Part shown: positions 56,748 to 64,000 of the stretch, piece after piece | Position numbering within the stretch: position 1 is the stretch's first letter | Layout of the letters: each line of letters starts with the position of its first letter | NCBI GenBank assembly: GCA_001897425.1 | Contig: MKSW01000013.1 | Span: 1 to 64,000, forward strand | DNA from: Actinobacteria bacterium 69-20 | GTDB taxonomy: Bacteria; Actinomycetota; Actinomycetes; Mycobacteriales; Nakamurellaceae | Length of the DNA stretch: 64,000 bases | Reading direction: 5' to 3' | Notes under the pieces: generated by a model | Database searches by the model: none | What the model saw: the letters and a program-made list of their open reading frames with translations, nothing else | Told to the model about the DNA's origin: nothing | Translations under genes and position numbers: made by a program

Positions 56748-58213
56748 GCGACTGGCCCCCGATCAACCGACCCCCGATCGGCCGGCTGCGGATCCTGCCT
56801 GGGCGTCGACTCGGCGGCGAGCGGCAGCTCGACGGTGATCGTCGTCGGTCCGCCGGGCGGCGAATCGACCGTGAGCCGGCCGTCGACGGTGCGGATGCGT
56901 TCGCGCAGACCCGCCAGGCCGCCGCCGGCTCGCATGCTCGCTCCACCCACGCCGTCGTCCGCGACCTGCAGGCGAAGCCGGTCGCCGACCGTGCGCACAT
57001 CCACCGTGCCGTGACCGGCGTGCGAGTGTTTGGCGATATTCGTCATCAACTCGGCGGCGCAGAAGTAGGCGATGGTCTCGATCGACGGCGTCGGTCGCGG
57101 GTCGATGGCCGTGTGCACGCGCACCGGCACGGCGCTGTGCGCGGCCAGCGTGCCCAATGCCACGTCGAGGCCGGCGTCCAGCACCGGCGGGTGGATGCCG
57201 CGCGCCAGGTCCCGGACCTCGGCGATGGCATCCTTCGCGGTCGCGTGCGCCCGATCGAGCAGCGTCAGCGCGTCCGTCCGGGCTGCGTCGTCGGAGCCAG
57301 TCGACCCCGCAGACTCCGCGGTCCCCTCGGCGATTTTCTCTTTGGCCAGGCCGATGTTCATGGCCAGTGCCACCAGCCGCGCCTGGGTGCCGTCGTGCAG
57401 ATCGCGTTCGATCCGGCGCAGGGTGGCGGCGGCATCATCCACCGCGTGCGCCCGGCTGTGCTCCAGTTCCGCGACACGCGACGCCGATGACGGGCCGAGC
57501 AGCGCCTGCATCGCGAGTCGATCGAGGGCCAGGATCGCCCGCACCGCCCAGGGCGCGATAAGCAGCGCCACGATACCGATGAGGACCAGGAGCAGCATGG
57601 TGGGAACCGAGTCGAGATGCGCACCGTTCCAGAGCCCCGTGTTCCGCTGACAGTGCACGCCCTCCGAATCCGCCCGGCAGGGCAGCCAGCGATACCAGAA
57701 CCAGTAGGTCAAACCCCAAGCGCCTATCGCATACAGCACCGTCGCGGTGACGAACGAGGCGATGCCGAGCGGCAGCTTGAGCACGAAGTACAGGCGGGAG
57801 CGCCACGCTGTGCCGTCCGCGAGGCAGGACCGGATCCAGCCGAGGAAGCCAGGGTCGCCGCGGAACGGCTCGGGGGCATCAATCGCCCAGCCGAGCCATG
57901 AGTTCGCCGCGAGGCGCCAGTGGTATCCGAGCCACCGGCTCGCCAATCCGGTCGCGGCGAGCGTCGGAATCCCGACGAGGGCGACGGCCACCATGCCGCC
58001 GGACACCGACACCGTCACCACGGTGAAGACGAACCCGCCGATGCCGACCGGCAGCGCGACGAGGGCGTAGGCCAGTTCCAGCCACGCGCGCCGGCCGCCC
58101 AACGCGGTGAAGAACACGGGCACACGCCGGGCCACCGCAGGCCCCTCGCGTCGGGCGCGAGGCACCGTGGTGGCGAAGGCGCTGTCGTTCATCTCGTTCA
58201 TGGTGTCGAGCAT
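56744..58213 (-). CDS. Sensor histidine kinase, HisKA_3 type
   Basis: A kinase with four to six membrane helices in the N-terminal 200 residues, forming a sensor module without a large extracellular domain. The HisKA_3 phospho-site is in ERDLHDGTQARLVALAMNIG and the HATPase has DDGVGG and GLAGLRERI. Start uncertain: ATG at 58213, 58201 or 58192, or an upstream GTG at 58276 next to the palindrome. It pairs with the downstream response regulator. A cysteine-containing loop around LPCRADSEGVHC may be extracytoplasmic. Confidence 0.88.
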   Translation of the reverse strand: MLDTMNEMNDSAFATTVPRARREGPAVARRVPVFFTALGGRRAWLELAYALVALPVGIGGFVFTVVTVSVSGGMVAVALVGIPTLAATGLASRWLGYHWRLAANSWLGWAIDAPEPFRGDPGFLGWIRSCLADGTAWRSRLYFVLKLPLGIASFVTATVLYAIGAWGLTYWFWYRWLPCRADSEGVHCQRNTGLWNGAHLDSVPTMLLLVLIGIVALLIAPWAVRAILALDRLAMQALLGPSSASRVAELEHSRAHAVDDAAATLRRIERDLHDGTQARLVALAMNIGLAKEKIAEGTAESAGSTGSDDAARTDALTLLDRAHATAKDAIAEVRDLARGIHPPVLDAGLDVALGTLAAHSAVPVRVHTAIDPRPTPSIETIAYFCAAELMTNIAKHSHAGHGTVDVRTVGDRLRLQVADDGVGGASMRAGGGLAGLRERIRTVDGRLTVDSPPGGPTTITVELPLAAESTPRQDPQPADRGSVDRGPVA

Positions 58214-58279
58214 CGCTGTCCACGCGAGCCGAATCCATGGTGTGGGCACGTCACTTGGTCTTCGTACCAGCACCACCGG

Positions 58280-58348
58280 GGATGATCATCAGTTGTGTGG
58301 GATTTGTATCGCTGAGCGACGCAAATCCCACACAACTGATGATCATCC
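58280..58348. repeat. Long perfect inverted repeat between the yqeY-like and histidine kinase genes
   Basis: Arms at 58280-58306 and 58322-58348 are 27-base perfect complements (starting GGATGATCATC) around a 15-base spacer that contains its own CGCT/AGCG pair. It ends 8 bases from the yqeY-like stop and lies before the kinase start. It has no T-tract. A related, degraded copy is at 47534-47602, also beside a stop codon. It probably acts as a terminator or is a mobile palindromic unit. Confidence 0.85.
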
Positions 58349-58356
58349 GGTAGGGC

Positions 58357-58842
58357 TCAAGCGAGGGCAGCCTTCACCGCGGTGGCGACGCGGGCGCCGT
58401 CGGCCTGTGCGCCGGCCTTCGCCTTGACGGCCTTGATCACGGCGCCCATCTGCTTCATGCCGGGGGCCTCGCCCGAGGGCTCCGTCATACTCGAAACGAC
58501 GCCTGCCACCAACGCGGCCAGTTCGTCGTCGGAGAGCTGCTGTGGCAGGTAGCGCTCCAGTACTTCGGCCTCGGCGCTCTCCTTGTCCGCCAGCTCGTCT
58601 CGTCCGGCGGAGCGGTAGATCTCGATCGACTCGTGGCGCTTCTTCACTTCTTTCGTGATGACGGCCGTGACTTCGAGGTCGGTCAGTTCCTTCGCCACCT
58701 CGCCGGCGACCTCGGCATTGGTGATCGCGGCCAGCGCCATCCGCAGGGTGCCCGTGGTCAGCGTGTCGCGCGCCTTCATAGCCGTCGTCAGATCCGCGCG
58801 GATGCGCGTCTTGAGTCCGCCTGCGTCGACCTGTTCGCTCAC
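58357..58842 (-). CDS. GatB/YqeY domain protein
   Basis: A 161-residue YqeY-family protein related to the tRNA-binding tail domain of GatB. LKTRIRADLTTAMKARD, TLRMALAAITNAEV and YLPQQLSDDEL are typical. Its role is presumed to be in tRNA-dependent amidation or a related function; it is not established. GTG at 58842 has AAGGAG upstream; the longer frame to 58875 is unlikely. Confidence 0.88.
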   Translation of the reverse strand: MSEQVDAGGLKTRIRADLTTAMKARDTLTTGTLRMALAAITNAEVAGEVAKELTDLEVTAVITKEVKKRHESIEIYRSAGRDELADKESAEAEVLERYLPQQLSDDELAALVAGVVSSMTEPSGEAPGMKQMGAVIKAVKAKAGAQADGARVATAVKAALA

Positions 58843-58962
58843 TGCCCCACTCCTTCGGCACCGGATCACGCTCACCGCGGGCCTATCCGAGCGCGGCCCA
58901 CAGTCCCGACCACCACAGTATCGGCAGGGCGCGGGATCTCCGGCGATCCCGCCCCGAACCCG

Positions 58963-59790
58963 TCACCGCCCGGCGAAGTACCGATTGATCTCGGGGTACG
59001 GGATGCCGCCGAGCGCGTCGAGAGAGCCTGCGGCGAGCAGGTTCTCGACAACTCCGCCCAGTGTCTGCAACATGGCGAGGTTCAGCGACGAACCGACGGA
59101 GATGCGGCCGACCCCGGCCTCAGCGAGTTGCGCGACGCTGGGCGACGAGGCGCCGGCAAGGATGTTGACCGGCGCGGCGATCCCTTTCGTCAACTGCTCG
59201 ATCACGGCGAGGTCCCGCACTCCGGGCACGAAGATGCTGCTGGCGCCGGATTCCAGATAGGCGGCGGCGCGCTCGAGTGTGAGCGCCACCAGCTCGTCGG
59301 GTTCGCCGACCGACTCGAAGAACACGTCGACCCGGGCGTTGATGTGCAGTGGCACCCCGAATGCTTCCGCCGTCTCCTGTACAAGCGAGACGCGCTGCGC
59401 CGCAATATCTATCGGATAGAGCGGGTCCCCGCCGGAGTCCTCCAGGTTGATGCCGATCGCCCCGGCGTCCAGCACCGCGCGGATGGTCTCGGCCAGGGCG
59501 GCATCATCCCCGTATCCGGTCTCGATATCGGCGGTGACGGGGACGTCGACGGCGGAGACGACCCGGCGCACCACATCGACGGCCTCATCACGCGACATGC
59601 CGCCACCGTCGGCTCGGCCAATCGACCAGGCGCACGCCGCCGAGGACGTCGCAATCGCCTTCGCGCCCGCCTGCTGGATCACCCAGGCAGAGGACGCGTC
59701 CCAGGCGTTGGGCAGGACGATCGGGTTCCCCGGCACGTGCATCGCGGTGAATGCGCGGGCCTTGTCGGCAAGCTGCGAGGTATCGGTCAT
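58963..59790 (-). CDS. Isocitrate lyase/PEP mutase superfamily protein
   Basis: A 275-residue TIM-barrel protein with the PEP-mutase family regions LPNAWDASSAWVIQQAGAKAIATSS, TADIETGYGDD and INARVDVFF. The usual Lys-Lys-Cys (KRC) loop of 2-methylisocitrate lyase is absent, placing it among the oxaloacetate/PEP-mutase-like members whose substrate is unknown. ATG at 59790; longer frame is inside rsmI territory. Confidence 0.82.
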   Translation of the reverse strand: MTDTSQLADKARAFTAMHVPGNPIVLPNAWDASSAWVIQQAGAKAIATSSAACAWSIGRADGGGMSRDEAVDVVRRVVSAVDVPVTADIETGYGDDAALAETIRAVLDAGAIGINLEDSGGDPLYPIDIAAQRVSLVQETAEAFGVPLHINARVDVFFESVGEPDELVALTLERAAAYLESGASSIFVPGVRDLAVIEQLTKGIAAPVNILAGASSPSVAQLAEAGVGRISVGSSLNLAMLQTLGGVVENLLAAGSLDALGGIPYPEINRYFAGR

Positions 59791-59818
59791 AGCTCCCAAG
59801 CTAGCCCGCCTGATGGCG

Positions 59819-60667
59819 TCAGTGAGGGGCGGTCGCCGCCGCATAGACCACGCGCCGCGCAAGGCCCAGTCGCGCCGCCACCCGATCGACCGCATCGCGC
59901 CGGGACAGGCCCGAGTCGACCAACTCCGACACTTGCGCCGCCAGTTCGGCCGGGCCCGGCGCCGGAACATCGTCATCGGCGCAGCCGCCGACCACCAGGG
60001 TTACCTCGCCTCGCACATCCGCTGCGCCCGAGGCGATCTCGCCCAGCGTGCCGCGCCGGACCTCCTCGTAGGTCTTGGTGAGCTCGCGACACAGGGCCGC
60101 CGGGCGGTCCGCACCGAACGCCGTTACCATCGCCGCGAGCGTCTCGGACAGTCGGTGCACCGATTCGAAGAAGACCATCGTGCGCCGCTCCGTGGCCAGC
60201 GCCGCGAGCGCCCGCGCCCGCTCCCCCGCCCGGCGTGGCACGAAGCCCTCGAAGCAGAACCGGTCGGACGGCAACCCGGACAGCGCCAGCGCGGTGATCG
60301 CGGCGCTCGGACCGGGGACGCTGGTCACCGTCAGGCCCGCCGCGGACGCGGCCGCCACCAGCCGGTAGCCCGGATCGGAGACGCTCGGCATGCCGGCATC
60401 GGTCACCAGGACCACGGTGGCCCCGGACTCGATGCGCGCCAGCAAGCCCGGAATCCGCGCCTGCTCCACGGCCTCGTAGTAGGAGACGACCTGGGCGTGC
60501 ACCTCGACGCCCAGCTCACCGGCGAGCCGACGCAACCGTCGGGTGTCCTCGGCGGCGATCACGTCGGCGTCCGCGAGCGCGGCGGCCAAGCCCGGCGACG
60601 CGTCGGTGACCCGGCCGAGCGGGGTGCCCGCGAGCACCAGTCGGCCGGGCGCGGCGTCGGAACTCAC
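59819..60667 (-). CDS. rsmI: 16S rRNA 2'-O-ribose C1402 methyltransferase
   Basis: A 282-residue tetrapyrrole-methylase-fold enzyme that methylates C1402 of 16S rRNA with SAM. Motifs: LAGTPLGR, AEDTRRLRRL, TDAGMPSVSDPG, VPGPSAAITALALSGLP, FEGFVPR. It starts with GTG at 60667, 14 bp from the divergent mannosyltransferase, as in mycobacteria (Rv1003/Rv1002c). Confidence 0.95.
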   Translation of the reverse strand: MSSDAAPGRLVLAGTPLGRVTDASPGLAAALADADVIAAEDTRRLRRLAGELGVEVHAQVVSYYEAVEQARIPGLLARIESGATVVLVTDAGMPSVSDPGYRLVAAASAAGLTVTSVPGPSAAITALALSGLPSDRFCFEGFVPRRAGERARALAALATERRTMVFFESVHRLSETLAAMVTAFGADRPAALCRELTKTYEEVRRGTLGEIASGAADVRGEVTLVVGGCADDDVPAPGPAELAAQVSELVDSGLSRRDAVDRVAARLGLARRVVYAAATAPH

Positions 60668-60681
60668 GCGCTCACCCTACG

Positions 60682-62604
60682 ATGGCACGCATGACTCCGG
60701 GCCGCGCGACCATGGAACGCGGGCCGGGCCATCCGGGTGCCTCCGCGGGCAACGAACCCGACGACTTCGACGACGACCGCTTCGAGTTCCCCCGGCCGAG
60801 CCTGACCGTCGACCCGGACGATCCCGCCTACCGGCACGACCCCGCGGACGGCCTGGTCGCCATCGGCGACACGCCGAAAGTCCCGGACCCCGTGCCGGTC
60901 CGCGGCCATCTGCTCCCGCCCATGCCAACGGACAAAGCCCGCGGCTGGATCGTCACGGCCGTCTTGACCCTCCTCGGCGGCGTCCTCCGGTTCTGGCAGC
61001 TCGGCTGGCGCACCGACGGCGGCACGCCGCTGTTCGACGAGAAGTACTACGCCGTGCAGGCAGCAGAGATGATCCGTACCGGCGGGGTCGAGGACAATCA
61101 GGCGTTCGGCGTGATCGTCCATCCGCCGCTCGGCAAGCAGATCATCGCGATCGGCGAGCTGATCTTCGGGTACGACCCGGTCGGCTGGCGGGTCGCCTCC
61201 GCGGTCTGCGGCACGCTGTGCATCCTGCTGATCGTCCGCGCCACCCGCCGATTGACCCGATCCACCCTGGTCGGCGGCATCGCCGGTGTGCTGCTGATCT
61301 GCGACGGCGTCTCGCAGGTGATGGCGCACACCGCGCTGCTGGACACGATCCAAACCCCGTTTGTGCTCGGCGCTTTCGCGTGTCTGCTGGTCGATCGCGA
61401 CCAGGTGCGGACGCGGCTGGCCCGCGCCGTGGCCGACGGGTCGATGGCGCGCTTTGCCGGCGGCGCCCCGCTCGGCGCCCGCTGGTGGCGGTTCGGCTGC
61501 GGCTTCCTGCTGGGCTGCGCGACCGCGGTCAAGTGGAACGGTGCGTACTGGATCGTCGGCTTCGCGATCATGAGCGTGATCTGGGACATCTCCGCCCGCC
61601 GCCAGTACGGGATGCGGCACCCGATCACGGCGATGCTGCGGCGGGATTTCGGCCCGTCGGTGTGGTCGCTCGGCTTGATCCCGGTGTTCACGTACCTCGC
61701 CTCGTACTGGGCCTGGTTCACCAACGAGACGGGCTGGGACCGGCACGTCACCGCGAGCGGCAACGGGATCGGCGGAGCGCTCAAGTCGCTGGTCACGATG
61801 ACGCTCCTCATGCTCAAGACGACCGACAGCATCAACACCCCGACCGATCCGGCCAAACGCCACCCGTGGGAGTCCAAGCCGTGGGCGTGGCCGCTGTCCA
61901 CCCGGCCCGTGCTCTACTACCTGTCCGGCGGGCAGGGCACCCCCGGCTGCGGCGCCGGCAAGGACGACTGCGTCAAACGCATCCTGCTAGTCGGCACCCC
62001 GATGCTGTGGTGGGTCTCGGTCGCGGTGCTCGCCTGGGCGCTGTGGAAGGCGTTCGGCCGTCTCGACTGGCGTTACGCCGCAATACTTGTCGGCTACGGG
62101 TCCGGGTATCTGCCGTGGTTCGCCATCTTCGACCGGCAGATGTACTTCTTCTACATGACGCCCGTCGCGCCGTTCCTCGTGATGGGCATCGCGCTGGTGC
62201 TCGGCGACATTCTCGGTAAGGCGAGATCCCGTGCACCAGAATCTGTTTCGCCGCCGATACCCGTCGCCGCACCGGTCACCGCCGATGACGATGTTCGCGA
62301 CCACGCCACTACCGAGAGTCACATAGTCCGTGACGACCCAGCGACCGACAGTGACGGCGACGGCGAGGACGGCGCCGACGCCGACGCCGAGACCACCACC
62401 GCCCCGGCCCGTCGCCCTCCGTGGCCGCGCCGCGCGTGGACCACCATGCGCTCCTGGGACGGACGCACCGTCCGGCTCGTCATCGTCAGCGCCTACATCG
62501 GCCTCACCGCCGCGAACTTCATCTGGATGTGGCCCATCCTGATGGGCGACCCCATCACCCCACAGCGACTCGTCTGGGAAACCTGGCTCCCCTCCTGGGG
62601 GTGA
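60682..62604 (+). CDS. pmt: Protein O-mannosyltransferase (PMT family, GT39)
   Basis: A 640-residue polytopic membrane glycosyltransferase that mannosylates secreted proteins from polyprenyl-phosphate mannose. The acidic pair is in PLFDEKYYAVQAAEM, followed by HPPLGK and the PMT C-terminal domain. A roughly 75-residue acidic insert (about 515-590, rich in Asp/Thr/Ala) separates the last two membrane helices. ATGs at 60682 and 60691 are both possible. Confidence 0.93.
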   Translation: MARMTPGRATMERGPGHPGASAGNEPDDFDDDRFEFPRPSLTVDPDDPAYRHDPADGLVAIGDTPKVPDPVPVRGHLLPPMPTDKARGWIVTAVLTLLGGVLRFWQLGWRTDGGTPLFDEKYYAVQAAEMIRTGGVEDNQAFGVIVHPPLGKQIIAIGELIFGYDPVGWRVASAVCGTLCILLIVRATRRLTRSTLVGGIAGVLLICDGVSQVMAHTALLDTIQTPFVLGAFACLLVDRDQVRTRLARAVADGSMARFAGGAPLGARWWRFGCGFLLGCATAVKWNGAYWIVGFAIMSVIWDISARRQYGMRHPITAMLRRDFGPSVWSLGLIPVFTYLASYWAWFTNETGWDRHVTASGNGIGGALKSLVTMTLLMLKTTDSINTPTDPAKRHPWESKPWAWPLSTRPVLYYLSGGQGTPGCGAGKDDCVKRILLVGTPMLWWVSVAVLAWALWKAFGRLDWRYAAILVGYGSGYLPWFAIFDRQMYFFYMTPVAPFLVMGIALVLGDILGKARSRAPESVSPPIPVAAPVTADDDVRDHATTESHIVRDDPATDSDGDGEDGADADAETTTAPARRPPWPRRAWTTMRSWDGRTVRLVIVSAYIGLTAANFIWMWPILMGDPITPQRLVWETWLPSWG

Positions 62605-62636
62605 CCGACACGGCATGCGACGATGAGAATCGTCGC

Positions 62637-62653
62637 GAACAGCGTCATATCCG
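62637..62653 (-). repeat. Dispersed 17-bp repeat copy upstream of sodA
   Basis: The plus strand reads GAACAGCGTCATATCCG, one base from the consensus complement, followed by a second CGTCATATCCG-like unit and CTATACCCG up to 62671. It lies about 110 bases before sodA. Confidence 0.7.
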
Positions 62654-62761
62654 TCATATCCGCTATACCCGAACCCCTCTCGACACGGAGGTATATGGTC
62701 GGTGAAGAGGGCTGGAAACTTCCGTAACACCCCAAACCGCCGACTGCGAAGGAGAAATTCG

Positions 62762-63385
62762 ATGGCGCAGTACACCCTTCCCGATCTTCCGTACGACTAC
62801 GGAGCGCTCGAGCCGCACATCTCCGGCCAGATCATGGAGTTGCACCACGACAAGCACCACGCCGCATACGTAGCGGGCGCGAACACCGCCCTCGACCAGA
62901 TGGCCGAGTCCCGGGAGAAGGGGTCCTTCGGCACCGTCAACCTGCTGGAGAAGAACCTGGCCTTCAACCTCGGCGGGCACATCAACCACTCGATCTTCTG
63001 GCCGAACATGTCGCCCGACGGCGGAGACAAGCCGGACGGTGACCTCGGCGCTGCGATCGACGAGTACTTCGGCTCCTTCGACGGTTTCCGCGGCCAGTTC
63101 TCCGCTGCCGCAGGCGGTTTGCAGGGATCCGGCTGGGCGATGCTGGTCTGGGACACGCTCGGCCAGCGGCTGAACATCATGCAGCTCTTCGACCAGCAGG
63201 GGAACCTGCCGGCGGCGCAGGTGCCGGTCGTCCTGCTGGACATGTGGGAGCACGCCTTCTACCTACAGTACCGGAACGTCAAGGCGGACTACGTCTCCGC
63301 GTGGTGGAACGTGGTGAACTGGGCCGATGCGGCAGCCCGTTTCGATGCCGCGCGCACCAAGACCTCGGGGCTCATCGTTCCCTGA
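62762..63385 (+). CDS. sodA: Superoxide dismutase, Mn/Fe family (predicted Mn)
   Basis: A 207-residue superoxide dismutase. Metal ligands are His28, His76, Asp160 and His164 ([10 protein letters not shown]). At position 145 it has Gln (DQQGN), which in mycobacteria distinguishes manganese enzymes from the iron enzyme of M. tuberculosis, where it is His; Mn is therefore predicted. There is no signal peptide. GAAGGAG precedes the ATG at 62762. A strong hairpin follows the stop. Confidence 0.96.
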   Translation: MAQYTLPDLPYDYGALEPHISGQIMELHHDKHHAAYVAGANTALDQMAESREKGSFGTVNLLEKNLAFNLGGHINHSIFWPNMSPDGGDKPDGDLGAAIDEYFGSFDGFRGQFSAAAGGLQGSGWAMLVWDTLGQRLNIMQLFDQQGNLPAAQVPVVLLDMWEHAFYLQYRNVKADYVSAWWNVVNWADAAARFDAARTKTSGLIVP

Positions 63386-63402
63386 CCATCTGAATGTCGC
63401 GT

Positions 63403-63435
63403 GAAGCCCCCGGGTGCCTACCGCCCGGGGGCTTC
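63403..63435 (+). terminator. Strong hairpin terminator of sodA
   Basis: GAAGCCCCCGGG (63403-63414) and CCCGGGGGCTTC (63424-63435) form a perfect 12-bp stem with a 9-base loop, 18 bases past the sodA stop. There is no U-tract after it, as is common for high-GC actinobacteria. Confidence 0.85.
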
Positions 63436-63627
63436 CTCGTGTCGCGCCCACGCCCCTTCCGCGCGTCCATCGGAGATGACGGCCCTAGCCCGCAGACTGA
63501 TGGCCATGTAGGGGAACCTAGTCATCGCGTCGCGGACTTCGCGCCACCACGTGGTGTGGTCGACATGACCGACGTTAAGAGTTCAAGCGCACCTGAATGC
63601 AAGCGTCAGCGGCGTAACGAACGAGGC

Positions 63628-64000
63628 ATGAGTTCCGATTGGCATGCGCAGGAGCCGACGGTGGGCCAGGTCGCTAAGCGCATGGGAATCGCGCCTTCCA
63701 CGGTGCGCTGGTACGCCGACGACTCTCTGCTGCCCTGCGAACGGGGCGCGAGAAACCAGCGGCGCTTCTTTTCCGACGTCTTGTGCCGCGTCGCCATGAT
63801 GCGCGCCGCCCAGACGGTCGGGCTCACCCTCGTCGAGATCCGTCAGACACTCGACGCGCTCCCCTCGAAAAGACCCCCACACGGGGCGACTGGGACCAGC
63901 TTGCGGTCAAGCTCCGCGCTGTCCTCAACGACCGCAGCGACCACCTCTCCGCACTACTCGACGAGATGACCGGCGAGCCGGCAGCAGACAACAACCGTGA
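63628..64000 (+). pseudogene. SoxR-like MerR regulator gene with an internal frameshift, cut by the window end
   Basis: ATG at 63628 opens a MerR domain (VGQVAKRMGIAPSTVRWY, NQRRFFSDVLCRVAMMRAAQTVGLTLVEIRQTLDALPS) that closely resembles SoxR-type regulators. After LPSK the frame departs from the family, but shifting by one base restores the family's tail (TPTRGDWDQLAVKLRAVL, then HLSALLDEM), so one base seems lost in the A-run at about 63869-63872. The restored frame shows no SoxR CxxCxC iron-sulfur cluster before the window ends. It could be a pseudogene, a sequencing error or, less likely, a programmed shift. Confidence 0.7.

Overview
The window is high-GC DNA from a mycolic-acid-type actinobacterium (order Mycobacteriales: Gordonia, Tsukamurella, Williamsia or a relative; the genus cannot be fixed from the sequence alone). 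About 22-64 kb follows the gene set known around Mycobacterium tuberculosis Rv1002-Rv1022: mazG, a lipoprotein gene, mfd, glmU, prs, rplY, pth, an acyl-AMP ligase, ispE, ksgA/rsmA, rpfB, tatD, metG, rsmI and pmt. Starts are often GTG and many genes overlap by GTGA or ATGA.

Region 1 (1-22 kb) is an accessory catabolic island, almost entirely on the minus strand, with a decayed IS3-type transposase fragment at its left edge. Read in the direction of transcription it has four blocks. Block 1 (21.2 to 13.6 kb) is seven overlapping genes: M20 amidohydrolase, B12-binding mutase subunit, acyl-CoA mutase large subunit, CaiB/BaiF CoA-transferase, second M20 hydrolase, luciferase-like oxidoreductase and a NicX/M29-like metalloenzyme. 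Block 2 is a GntR/FCD regulator, a methylmalonyl-CoA epimerase-like VOC protein and a MeaB GTPase. Block 3 is aldehyde dehydrogenase, zinc alcohol dehydrogenase, two paralogous COG0402 deaminases, a COG2159 amidohydrolase, a TenA-like protein and the ATPase and permease of a thiamine-pyrimidine-type ABC transporter. Block 4 is the THI5/NMT1-like binding lipoprotein and a second TenA. A divergent F420-dependent NADP reductase gene closes the island. Four promoter regions share a related AT-rich motif. My reading (inference) is a regulon that imports and degrades the pyrimidine half of thiamine or a similar substituted pyrimidine, delivering a branched C4 acid to succinyl-CoA through the B12 mutase.

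Region 2 (22-29 kb): metX and metY (methionine synthesis), an Nramp metal transporter, mazG and a SurA-like lipoprotein. Region 3 (28-49 kb): mfd, tRNA-Gln, glmU, prs, a threonine aldolase, rplY, pth, a fatty-acyl-AMP ligase, ribokinase, an ABC-F ATPase, ispE, rsmA, rpfB, tatD and metG. The ispE product has lost the residues normally considered catalytic. Region 4 (49-64 kb): a TetR/MFS efflux pair, gnd, an AidB-like acyl-CoA dehydrogenase, a VapBC-type toxin-antitoxin pair, a two-component system, a YqeY protein, a PEP-mutase-family protein, rsmI, a protein O-mannosyltransferase, sodA and a frameshifted SoxR-like MerR gene running off the end.

Two families of short dispersed repeats run through the core region. 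One is a 17-bp motif (CGGGTATGACGCTGTTC and variants) seen eight times in gaps or in the N-terminal codons of metX, mazG and mfd. The other is a long inverted repeat, with 27-bp perfect arms in the best copy, beside the metG and yqeY stop codons.
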